Below are positions 1 through 6,233 of a DNA stretch of 14,595 nt, piece after piece (position 1 is the stretch's first letter; each line of letters begins with the position of its first letter). The notes beneath the pieces were generated by a model, which saw only the letters and a program-made list of their open reading frames with translations, made no database searches and was not told the DNA's origin. Position numbers and translations under genes: made by a program. The DNA is from Lachnospiraceae bacterium (lineage in GTDB: Bacteria; Bacillota_A; Clostridia; Lachnospirales; Lachnospiraceae), in the NCBI GenBank assembly GCA_009774655.1, contig VSOD01000061.1:1-14595 (forward strand). The letters run 5' to 3'.

Positions 1-58
1 TGCACTCTTTATATGGTGTGCTTTTTATGATGTACTTTTTATCATGCACTATCTCCGC
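1..58. repeat. Degenerate 14-bp tandem repeat at window edge
   Basis: Units beginning TGYRCT recur at about 1, 17, 31 and 45. The two central copies (17-30 and 31-44) are 14 bp each and differ at only two positions; the outer copies are more diverged, and the first is two bases longer. The array lies just beyond the 3' end of the xylulokinase gene, and 1-119 shows no supported gene and no clear terminator hairpin. The function is unknown and the array may continue outside the window. Confidence 0.5.
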
Positions 59-119
59 ATTCCATGCCGGTTTCGTCTCACTCCGCCCGGACAGTACAGA
101 CACAAATCTGCAAAAACCG

Positions 120-1595
120 TTACTGAATGATATCGAACAGCTCCTTACAAGCCGGATAGATCTGCTTAAACTGCTGATACCGCGCCTCATATCTCTCCAC
201 AAGCGCCGCATCCGGCTCTACCGTATCCACTACCTTTACGATCTTAGCCGCCGCTTCTTCCACATTTGCATACTCGCCGCAGGCTACCGCTGCCAGCATG
301 GCGCCGCCCATGGCCGGGCCTTCCTCGCTTTCGATCACGTCCACTTTCAGGTTCATGATGTTGGCGATCATCTTTTTCCACAGAGGACTCCTGGCACCAC
401 CGCCGCAGATCTTCGTCCGCTCGATCTTAACGCCCAGAGATCTGGCAACTTCCAGAGAATCACGCAGTGCAAAAGCAACACCCTCCAGAACCGCCTGTGT
501 CATATCCGCTCTGGTGGTATCCATGGTCATGCCGATAAAAGTGCCTCTGGCATTGGGATTGTTATGCGGAGAACGCTCTCCCATCAGATAAGGCAGGAAG
601 TACACATGGTTCTCACCCAACTTGTCATCCGTGATATCCTTCTGCTCCGTACCATAATCCGTAGTGCCGATGATGTCATCCATCCACCATTTATTACAGG
701 AAGCCGCACTCAGCATACACCCCATCAGATGATAATGACCATCCGCATGGGCAAACGCGTGCAGCGCATTGAATTTGTCTACGCCAAACTTATCCGAAGA
801 GATAAAGATGGTGCCGCTGGTACCCAGCGAAATATTACACATACCGTCACCCACGGTGCCTGTGCCCACTGCCGCAGCAGCATTATCGCCGCCGCCGGCT
901 GCCACCTTCACCGTCGCAGGAATGCCAAGTTCTTCTGCGATCTCCGGAAGCACTGTTCCCACCGTCTCATAACTCTCGAAGATCTTCGCCAGCTGCTCTT
1001 CTTTTACGCCGCAGATCTCGCACATTTCCTTTGACCAGCAGCGGTTTTTCACATCAAACAGCAACATACCGGACGCATCCGACACGTCCGTGCAATGAAC
1101 GCCGGTCAACTTATAAGCGATGTAGTCCTTCGGCAGCATGATCTTCTTGATCTTTGCAAAATTCTCCGGCTCTTTATTTTTCACCCAGAGTACCTTCGGC
1201 GCGGTAAAGCCGGTAAAGGAAATGTTCGCCGTGTAAGCCGAAAGTTTGTCCTTACCGATCACGTTATTCAGATAATCGCATTCCTCCGCGGTCCTGCCGT
1301 CGTTCCACAGAATAGCCGGCCTGATCACCTGATCATTCTCGTCCAAAATTACCAGTCCGTGCATCTGTCCGCCGAAGCTGATACCCGCGATCTGACTCTT
1401 ATCCACATCGGCGATCAGCTCCTTGATGCCTGCCATACTCTGCTCATACCAGTCCTCAGGCTTCTGCTCCGACCAGCCCGGATGCGGAAAGAATAACGGA
1501 TACTCCTTCGACACGATATTCACAATCTTACCGCTGCCCTCCATCAAAAGAAGCTTCACGGCACTGGTTCCTAAATCCACCCCAATATACAGCAT
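120..1595 (-). CDS. xylB: Xylulokinase (FGGY family)
   Basis: Phosphorylates D-xylulose to xylulose 5-phosphate with ATP in the cytoplasm, feeding the pentose phosphate pathway. The 491-residue length is normal for the family. Seen: the N-terminal phosphate loop DLGTSAVK (7-14), QMHG (77-80), the sugar-binding WNDGRT segment (97-102), GGGDNAAAA with the expected catalytic base D237, GERSPH (339-344), and the C-terminal adenosine motif GGGARSPLWKK (398-408). The start is the ATG at 1595, with an AGGAGGG-type ribosome binding site at 1601-1607 and a 5-base spacer. The gene is divergent from a LacI-type regulator, which may control it. No xylose isomerase or transporter gene is in the window, so the sugar could be another ketopentose or a polyol-derived sugar. 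The FGGY kinase call is firm; xylulose as substrate is likely. Confidence 0.93.
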   Translation of the reverse strand: MLYIGVDLGTSAVKLLLMEGSGKIVNIVSKEYPLFFPHPGWSEQKPEDWYEQSMAGIKELIADVDKSQIAGISFGGQMHGLVILDENDQVIRPAILWNDGRTAEECDYLNNVIGKDKLSAYTANISFTGFTAPKVLWVKNKEPENFAKIKKIMLPKDYIAYKLTGVHCTDVSDASGMLLFDVKNRCWSKEMCEICGVKEEQLAKIFESYETVGTVLPEIAEELGIPATVKVAAGGGDNAAAAVGTGTVGDGMCNISLGTSGTIFISSDKFGVDKFNALHAFAHADGHYHLMGCMLSAASCNKWWMDDIIGTTDYGTEQKDITDDKLGENHVYFLPYLMGERSPHNNPNARGTFIGMTMDTTRADMTQAVLEGVAFALRDSLEVARSLGVKIERTKICGGGARSPLWKKMIANIMNLKVDVIESEEGPAMGGAMLAAVACGEYANVEEAAAKIVKVVDTVEPDAALVERYEARYQQFKQIYPACKELFDIIQ

Positions 1596-1735
1596 GGTAA
1601 CCCTCCTGTTTCCTCATGATTCATTTACTGTTCCTTCGCGCCTTCTGCCGGCTGATGCTGCAACCGCTCCACAGCGTCAGATTCCTCACAGTATCCTGCC
1701 CGGTCCGGCGGCCGTCCTATGTCCGCAGCGCCGAC

Positions 1736-1749
1736 CGTGCACGTGCACG
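1736..1749. promoter_or_regulatory. Perfect 14-bp palindrome, candidate operator
   Basis: CGTGCACGTGCACG is its own reverse complement, with CG at the centre, as in many LacI-family operators. It lies about 8 to 21 bases downstream of the predicted xylB transcription start, a position where a bound repressor would block transcription. The protein that binds it is inferred, not shown. Confidence 0.45.
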
Positions 1750-1763
1750 TATTTGATATCTTC

Positions 1764-1792
1764 ATAATAATATTAGTCAGTAAGAAAATCAA
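1764..1792 (-). promoter_or_regulatory. Predicted xylB promoter
   Basis: On the minus strand, TTGATT (1792-1787) and TATTAT (1769-1764) are separated by 17 bp, a good sigma-A match inside an AT-rich stretch. It predicts a leader of about 160 bases before the xylB start codon. Confidence 0.5.
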
Positions 1793-1947
1793 GTCCATAT
1801 AATGATTTCTGTAAATTTCGGAAATATACACAAAATAAGTGCGCTAAATTTGGTTATTAGTCCTATCATAACAGTTCCTTCTCCTGTTTTCCTGTTACGA
1901 AATCCGCCCAGTCCAAGCCATCAAGAGAATCCCCATCAGTACAGGGA

Positions 1948-1976
1948 TTGACTTGCTTACCCCGTTATGCTACGCT
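1948..1976 (+). promoter_or_regulatory. Predicted promoter of the LacI-family regulator
   Basis: TTGACT (1948-1953), a 17-bp spacer and TACGCT (1971-1976). The -35 box is strong and the -10 box weak. Confidence 0.4.
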
Positions 1977-1985
1977 GTATGCGTA
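1971..1985. promoter_or_regulatory. Inverted repeat over -10 box of regulator gene
   Basis: TACGC and GCGTA are perfect 5-bp arms around a 5-bp spacer, covering the -10 box of the promoter above. It is a candidate autoregulatory operator. The short arms make chance occurrence possible, and the sequence does not match the palindrome near xylB. Confidence 0.3.
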
Positions 1986-2010
1986 ATCGAATTCGGAAAG
2001 GATTCCCGTT

Positions 2011-3039
2011 ATGGCAACGCTCAAAGAAATCGCCGACCTGGCCGGCGTATCCCGCGGCACGGTGGACCGGGTGCTGAACCACCGCGGCTCCGTCAACCCG
2101 CAGACAGAAAGAAAAATACTGGAAATCGTTCAGGCGCTGGACTATAAGCCCAACAAAGCCGGCATCGTTCTCGCCGCCCAGAAGAAAAATCTGAAGCTGG
2201 GCGTTGTTTTGTTGGGACGGGATACCGTTTTCTATGATGATATCCTGGCCGGTGTCCGCGACAAGGCGGAGGAACTGGAAGGCTACAACTGTTCCGTCCT
2301 GATCAGACAGACAGAGTACGACCTGAACCGACAGCTGGAGGCCATCGACGAGCTGGTGGCCGAGGAAATCAGCGGACTGGCTATTTCTCCTTACAATGAC
2401 AATGCCGTCCGTGAGAAAATCGACGCCCTGCACGACCGGGGGATTCCGGTCGTAACCTTAAATACCGATATCGAGAATGCCAGACGGCTCGCCTACGTGG
2501 GCTGCCACTTCTACCGTTCCGGCGAGACGGCCGGCGGCCTGATGCATCTGATGACAGGCGGCGCGGCCGATGGCAGTGTGCATGTGGGCATCATATCAGG
2601 CTCCATGAATGTGCTGTGTCATACCGAGCGTATAGCAGGCTTCCGTCATGTGACCGAAACCTACGGTGGCATTCAGATCGTGGAGACTGTCAACAACAGT
2701 GACGACGAGTCCCGCAGTTATGATCTGACCGCAGATATGCTGCGCAGACATCCGGAGATCAATGCACTGTACTTTACCGCCGGCGGCGTTTACGGCGGCT
2801 GCCGCGCCGTGATGGATTCGGGGCGCGCCGCACAGATCACCGTCATCACCAACGACATGGTGGACACCACCCGCGAATTTCTGGAAAACGGCCTGATAGC
2901 GGCTACCATCTGCCAGCAGCCCTTTGTGCAGGGACATAAACCCCTGTCTATCCTTTTTACCTATCTGACTACGGGGGAACTTCCGGCCGTGGAGAATGAT
3001 TATGTCAATATCGATATCCGCATCCGGGAGAATCTGTGA
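2011..3039 (+). CDS. LacI-family transcriptional regulator
   Basis: A DNA-binding regulator whose sugar-binding-protein-like domain senses a small ligand, probably a sugar. The N-terminal helix-turn-helix (residues 4-23, TLKEIADLAGVSRGTVDRVL) is the LacI signature, followed by the hinge (DYKPNKA, 44-50). Residues 62-342 form the periplasmic-binding-protein-like effector domain. The 342-residue length is normal. The ATG at 2011 has an AAAGGA ribosome binding site 8 bases upstream. It is divergent from xylB, so control of xylB by this protein is a natural guess. The carbamate-kinase-like gene begins 62 bp downstream and may share its transcript. The specific ligand cannot be read from the sequence. 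Confidence 0.9.
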   Translation: MATLKEIADLAGVSRGTVDRVLNHRGSVNPQTERKILEIVQALDYKPNKAGIVLAAQKKNLKLGVVLLGRDTVFYDDILAGVRDKAEELEGYNCSVLIRQTEYDLNRQLEAIDELVAEEISGLAISPYNDNAVREKIDALHDRGIPVVTLNTDIENARRLAYVGCHFYRSGETAGGLMHLMTGGAADGSVHVGIISGSMNVLCHTERIAGFRHVTETYGGIQIVETVNNSDDESRSYDLTADMLRRHPEINALYFTAGGVYGGCRAVMDSGRAAQITVITNDMVDTTREFLENGLIAATICQQPFVQGHKPLSILFTYLTTGELPAVENDYVNIDIRIRENL

Positions 3040-3051
3040 ACCGATGCCGAA

Positions 3052-3083
3052 ACATTTGAAACTGCTGCAAAGACATTTGAAAC
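3052..3083. repeat. Two 11-bp direct repeats 21 bp apart
   Basis: ACATTTGAAAC occurs exactly at 3052-3062 and 3073-3083, within the 62-bp gap before the carbamate-kinase-like gene. The 21-bp period is about two helical turns, so both copies face the same side of the DNA, as expected for a regulator-binding site. No clear promoter overlaps them. Confidence 0.5.
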
Positions 3084-3101
3084 ACATATACGGAGGATAT
3101 T

Positions 3102-4037
3102 ATGAGCAAAAAGAAAGCCGTCGTCTCACTGGGACACGAAGCACTCGGATACACAACTTTAGAACAGCGTGACGCCGTAAAGATCACCGCCGGAGCACTG
3201 GCCGATCTGGTGGAGGCAGGTTATCAGCTTACCATCACCCACAGCAACGGCCCCCAGGTCAGCATGATCCACAAGGCCATGACCGAGCTGCGCCGGGTCT
3301 ATATCGACTATACCCCCGCGCCGATGTGCGTCTGCTCCGCCATGAGTCAGGGATATGTGGGATATGACATCCAGAACGCCCTGCGCGCGGAACTGCTTGG
3401 CCGCGGTATCTCCAGGCCCGTCAGCACGATCCTGACGCAGGTGACTGTGGATCCTTACGACGAGGCCTTCTACGAGCCGACTAAAGTGATCGGCCGCTAT
3501 ATGTCCGCGGAAGACGCCGAGATTGAAGTCAAGAAGGGGAATTATGTAGTAGAGAAGCCCGGCAAAGGATTCCGCCGTGTGGTGGCAGCGCCGAAGCCCA
3601 TTGATATTGTGGAGATTGACGCCATCCGCACGCTGTCGGATGCCGGTCAGATAGTGATCGCCTGCGGCGGCGGCGGTATTCCGGTCATCGAACAGAGCCA
3701 TGCCCTGCAGGGCGCTTCCGCAGTGATCGAGAAGGACGCCATTGCCGGCAAACTGGCGGGCGAACTGCAGGCCGACGAGTTGATCATCCTCACCGGCGTC
3801 CCCTGCGTCTATCGGCATTTCGGCACACCGGACCAGGAAGCCCTCTCCTCCATGACCACAGCGCAGGCCAGAGAGCTTATGACACAGAACCAGTTCGAAG
3901 CCGGCACCATGTTGCCGAAGATCGAGGCAGCCATCGCCTATCTGGAGAAAAATCCTGCCGGCCGCGTCCTGATTACTTCACTTGGCACGGTGACCGAAGC
4001 CCTGAAAGGAAAAAACGGAACGGTCATTACACCCTGA
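3102..4037 (+). CDS. arcC: Carbamate kinase-family protein, GHE-loop variant
   Basis: The amino acid kinase fold. Carbamate kinases make ATP from carbamoyl phosphate and ADP, usually as the last step of arginine or purine-derived nitrogen catabolism. The 311-residue length fits. Seen: THSNGPQV (47-54), EPTKVIGRYM (125-134) with the family lysine K128, FRRVVAAPKP (157-166), IACGGGGIPV (186-195) and AVIEKDAIAGKLA (207-219). The N-terminal loop, normally ALGGNAL, reads SLGHEALG, and THGNGPQ reads THSNGPQ. These changes fall at the nucleotide/carbamoyl-phosphate site and mark a subfamily that may differ in substrate or kinetics. The start has GGAGG at good spacing. No arginine deiminase or carbamoyltransferase gene is nearby. 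The family is certain, the exact reaction less so. Confidence 0.82.
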   Translation: MSKKKAVVSLGHEALGYTTLEQRDAVKITAGALADLVEAGYQLTITHSNGPQVSMIHKAMTELRRVYIDYTPAPMCVCSAMSQGYVGYDIQNALRAELLGRGISRPVSTILTQVTVDPYDEAFYEPTKVIGRYMSAEDAEIEVKKGNYVVEKPGKGFRRVVAAPKPIDIVEIDAIRTLSDAGQIVIACGGGGIPVIEQSHALQGASAVIEKDAIAGKLAGELQADELIILTGVPCVYRHFGTPDQEALSSMTTAQARELMTQNQFEAGTMLPKIEAAIAYLEKNPAGRVLITSLGTVTEALKGKNGTVITP

Positions 4038-4044
4038 GACCGCG

Positions 4045-5505
4045 CTATACTTTGATCAGCTTCTTCTGGCTCCACTTCCCTGACAGATAGCGGATAAAGG
4101 AGATCACAAAATTGGTGGTCCAGCCCATGGGGACCGCAAACCAGACGGCCTCCACACCGATCACGCCGGCAAAGCCGAAGGCAAAAGATACCCGGATGCC
4201 GAGATTGATCAGATTGGCAAGGGTGAAGACCACCACATCTCCTGCGCCCCGAAGCACCCCGTCCGTAATGGCCTTCATGCCGATACAGACGAAGAAAAAG
4301 GCGATAAAAGTCAGGTAATCATTTCCCGTAGCAAAGGCCGCCGCATCGCTTCCTTCCTCCAGAAAGGCATTGATGATCGGCCCATGGAAGGCTGTGAGGA
4401 TCAGACATATCAGCACCGCAAAGGATGCCACCATCCGCACGCCCGCCACATATCCTTTGCGCACTCTCTCCGGTTGTCCCGCACCCAGATTCTGGGCCGT
4501 AAAAGTGGACACCGCATTCCCCGTAGCGATCATCGGCACGATACAGATCGATTCGATCCGCATCCCCGCCGTGTAACCCGCCAGCACCGAAGAACCAAAG
4601 CCGTTTACCACGGACTGGACAAGAAGCATACCGATGGAGACAATGGACTGCTGTACCATGGAGGGAATCGCAACCTTGATCATATTGCCCAGCATGGCGA
4701 AATCGTAGAGCTTTCTTTTCCCTGCATCCGTCTCTTCCGCATTCCGCGCTTCTGTACCGTTCACTTCTGTACTGTTCGCTTCTGTACCGTCTGCTTCCGC
4801 TTTCCCTTCCCCCGCATTCACAGTTTTCGTATTCGTCTCATCCCTGTAAGTTCCAAGAAGCCGCAGCAGCAGACAGAAGGAAATCACCGCGGAAAGTCCC
4901 TGTGCGATCACTGTGGCGATGGCAACGCCCGCCACGCCCAGATGGAACGTCTGCACCATCACAAGATCCATCCCGATATTAAGCACCGAAGAAAAAATAA
5001 GCCGGTAAAGAGGCGTCCTGGAATTGCCAAGAGCGTTGAATATGGAGGACAGAATATTGTACATAAATAAAAAAGGAAGCCCCAGAAAATAAATCTCCAG
5101 ATAGAGTACGGCATCGGAGAGGATATTGCCGGGCGTGTTCAGCCCGATAAGAATCGCCCGGTTTCCCAAAAGCCCGATCACACTTAACACCAGGCTGAGT
5201 ACAAGAAACGTGATCAGCGCCGTGGAAACCGATGTCTTCATCTTCCGGTACAGCCCCGCGCCCAGATACTGGGAAGTGATCACGCTGGCGCCGATCCCGC
5301 CGCCGATGGCGATCATGATAAACACCGTGGTCAGCGAATAGGACGCCCCCACGGCCGCCAACGCATCCTCCCCCACAAACTGTCCCACGATGATGGAATC
5401 CACCGTAGTATAGAACTGCTGGAACAGATTGCCCAGTATCATGGGCAGGGCAAAGAAGAACAGTGACCTGCCCGGTTTATCTGTGAGCATGTTGTATTTT
5501 TTCAT
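4045..5505 (-). CDS. MATE family multidrug/Na+ antiporter (first copy)
   Basis: A 12-helix inner-membrane exporter of the multi-antimicrobial extrusion family that uses a Na+ or H+ gradient to expel cationic drugs or metabolites. The protein is 486 residues. The N-terminal half has the family pattern FFALPMILGNLFQQFYTTVDSIIVG (17-41), and the second half repeats it with VAIPSMVQQSIVSIGMLLVQ (278-297). An extra hydrophilic loop at about 224-264 joins the halves and contains four pentapeptide units encoded by a DNA tandem repeat. AAAGGGG precedes the ATG. It lies 31 bp downstream of the LspA-like gene, probably in one transcript, and its stop codon is only 7 bp from that of the convergent carbamate-kinase-like gene. 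The substrate is unknown. Confidence 0.92.
   Translation of the reverse strand: MKKYNMLTDKPGRSLFFFALPMILGNLFQQFYTTVDSIIVGQFVGEDALAAVGASYSLTTVFIMIAIGGGIGASVITSQYLGAGLYRKMKTSVSTALITFLVLSLVLSVIGLLGNRAILIGLNTPGNILSDAVLYLEIYFLGLPFLFMYNILSSIFNALGNSRTPLYRLIFSSVLNIGMDLVMVQTFHLGVAGVAIATVIAQGLSAVISFCLLLRLLGTYRDETNTKTVNAGEGKAEADGTEANSTEVNGTEARNAEETDAGKRKLYDFAMLGNMIKVAIPSMVQQSIVSIGMLLVQSVVNGFGSSVLAGYTAGMRIESICIVPMIATGNAVSTFTAQNLGAGQPERVRKGYVAGVRMVASFAVLICLILTAFHGPIINAFLEEGSDAAAFATGNDYLTFIAFFFVCIGMKAITDGVLRGAGDVVVFTLANLINLGIRVSFAFGFAGVIGVEAVWFAVPMGWTTNFVISFIRYLSGKWSQKKLIKV
4741..4800 (-). repeat. In-frame 15-bp minisatellite in MATE loop
   Basis: Four consecutive 15-bp units (4741-4755, 4756-4770, 4771-4785, 4786-4800) encode AEADG, TEANS, TEVNG and TEARN. 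The two middle units differ from each other at only two bases; the outer ones are more degenerate. Being a multiple of three, a gain or loss of units would keep the frame and change only the length of the cytoplasmic loop. Confidence 0.75.
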
Positions 5506-5536
5506 TCTGCGTACCCCTTTGTTTCTCTCAGACCTG

Positions 5537-5998
5537 CTACTTCTCTCCGCTTCCCAGCACCATCAAAAGCGCCCCGATCATAATACAGAAATCGGAAATG
5601 TTGAACACAACATTCCTGATCTTCTCATTTTTCACCGGAAAACTCACATAATCTACCACGTATTTCCGTACCAGACGGTCATAGGTATTGCTGTAGGCCC
5701 CGCCCAGCAGAAGAGCCAGTCCCGCCTTAAGAGTCTTACTCCCCTTACAGGAAAAGGTCAGCACGAAAAGCACCGTCAGCCCCAGCGTCAAAGCCACCGA
5801 AAGCGCTGCCACCAGATCGCTTCTTCGCTCTCCTGCATCCAGCATCGCGCCTTTATTATGATATCTGCGGATCAGAAGCCGGCCGCCGCAGACCGCCCTC
5901 TCCTCTCCTTCCTTTCTCGACCGCTCGATATGATCCTTGATCAGCAGGTCAAGAAAGAAGATCACCATTGCCATCAGTGAAAATCCTATGATTGCCAT
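5537..5998 (-). CDS. Signal peptidase II-like protein (LspA-like)
   Basis: The family is lipoprotein signal peptidase, a membrane aspartyl protease that removes the signal peptide of lipidated prolipoproteins. 153 residues from the ATG at 5998, chosen because AAGGAG lies 6 bases upstream; an upstream in-frame TTG at 6016 has no such support. Hydrophobic segments lie at about 2-20, 62-82, 90-103 and 133-150. Conserved positions seen: D17 and K21 in the first helix, HNKGA (47-51), GGAYSNTYDR (99-108) with N104, D107 and R108, VVDY with D116, and FNISD (132-136) with D136. The aspartates used by the family are kept, but the usual GN becomes SN and NxAD becomes NISD. It is divergent enough to be a paralogue rather than the housekeeping enzyme. 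It is followed by the MATE gene. Confidence 0.72.
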   Translation of the reverse strand: MAIIGFSLMAMVIFFLDLLIKDHIERSRKEGEERAVCGGRLLIRRYHNKGAMLDAGERRSDLVAALSVALTLGLTVLFVLTFSCKGSKTLKAGLALLLGGAYSNTYDRLVRKYVVDYVSFPVKNEKIRNVVFNISDFCIMIGALLMVLGSGEK

Positions 5999-6015
5999 GT
6001 ATTTCTCCTTTTTCA

Positions 6016-6067
6016 ATATAATAAACTCAGCCAGCAGCGTTAGCTGTACTGGCTAAGTTCATTATAT
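6016..6067. promoter_or_regulatory. Long inverted repeat over LspA-like promoter
   Basis: Arms 6016-6034 and 6049-6067 match at 17 of 19 positions, and the two mismatches would be G-U pairs in a minus-strand RNA. The centre holds a further 4-bp stem (CAGC, loop GTTA, GCTG, 6035-6046) and two unpaired bases. It runs from the -10 box to just upstream of the ribosome binding site. Because the predicted transcription start (about 6054) lies inside the right arm, the full hairpin would not form in RNA, so a DNA operator for a dimeric repressor is favoured. No U-tract follows, so it is not a terminator for the upstream permease gene. Confidence 0.6.
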
Positions 6068-6089
6068 GCAATCTATCAGGTAATATCAA
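6061..6089 (-). promoter_or_regulatory. Strong promoter for LspA-like / MATE operon
   Basis: On the minus strand TTGATA (6089-6084) is followed after 17 bp by a perfect TATAAT (6066-6061). It is among the best sigma-A matches in the window and predicts a leader of about 55 bases. Confidence 0.72.
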
Positions 6090-6138
6090 GTGTAAAGCGG
6101 CCTGGGATATCTTTCGCCTGTAATACAGACAAATTCAT
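6076..6138 (-). CDS. Possible 20-residue peptide
   Basis: An ATG at 6138 has AGGAG about 9 bases upstream and opens a 20-codon frame (MNLSVLQAKDIPGRFTLDIT) that ends in the -10/-35 spacer of the LspA-like promoter. It starts 95 bp after the stop codon of the large permease gene on the same strand. Against it: no clear promoter of its own, no homology that I recognise, and short frames with a ribosome binding site occur by chance. Listed only as a candidate. Confidence 0.18.
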   Translation of the reverse strand: MNLSVLQAKDIPGRFTLDIT

Positions 6139-6233
6139 TCCTTTCTCCTGACTCGGAAGTTTGACACTGCAGCGATAGTAACCGAAATTTCTAATGCCGT
6201 TACCTGTCTATGTGACTTAAATCTTATCCAACA

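Larger units (their letters stand above)
1596..2010. other. Divergent intergenic region xylB / lacI-type regulator
   Basis: 415 bp without a supported gene. From the xylB side it holds the xylB ribosome binding site, a GC-rich leader of about 130 bp, a 14-bp palindrome, and an AT-rich segment with the xylB promoter. On the other side lies the promoter of the regulator. A 6-bp inverted repeat (TAACAG at 1869-1874, CTGTTA at 1892-1897) sits between the two promoters and could be another protein-binding site. An open frame of 68 codons crosses the GC-rich leader on the minus strand, but it has no convincing start signal or recognisable product. Confidence 0.6.

Noticed and set aside
1625..1831. 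68-codon minus-strand open frame in the xylB leader
   Set aside because: It spans the predicted xylB promoter and palindrome, has no convincing ribosome binding site and no recognisable product.
5537..6016. Upstream TTG start for the LspA-like protein
   Set aside because: The ATG at 5998 has an AAGGAG site at ideal spacing, and the extra six residues would overlap that site.
6160..6195. TTGACA on the plus strand as a promoter
   Set aside because: No acceptable -10 box at 16-18 bp and no plus-strand gene downstream.
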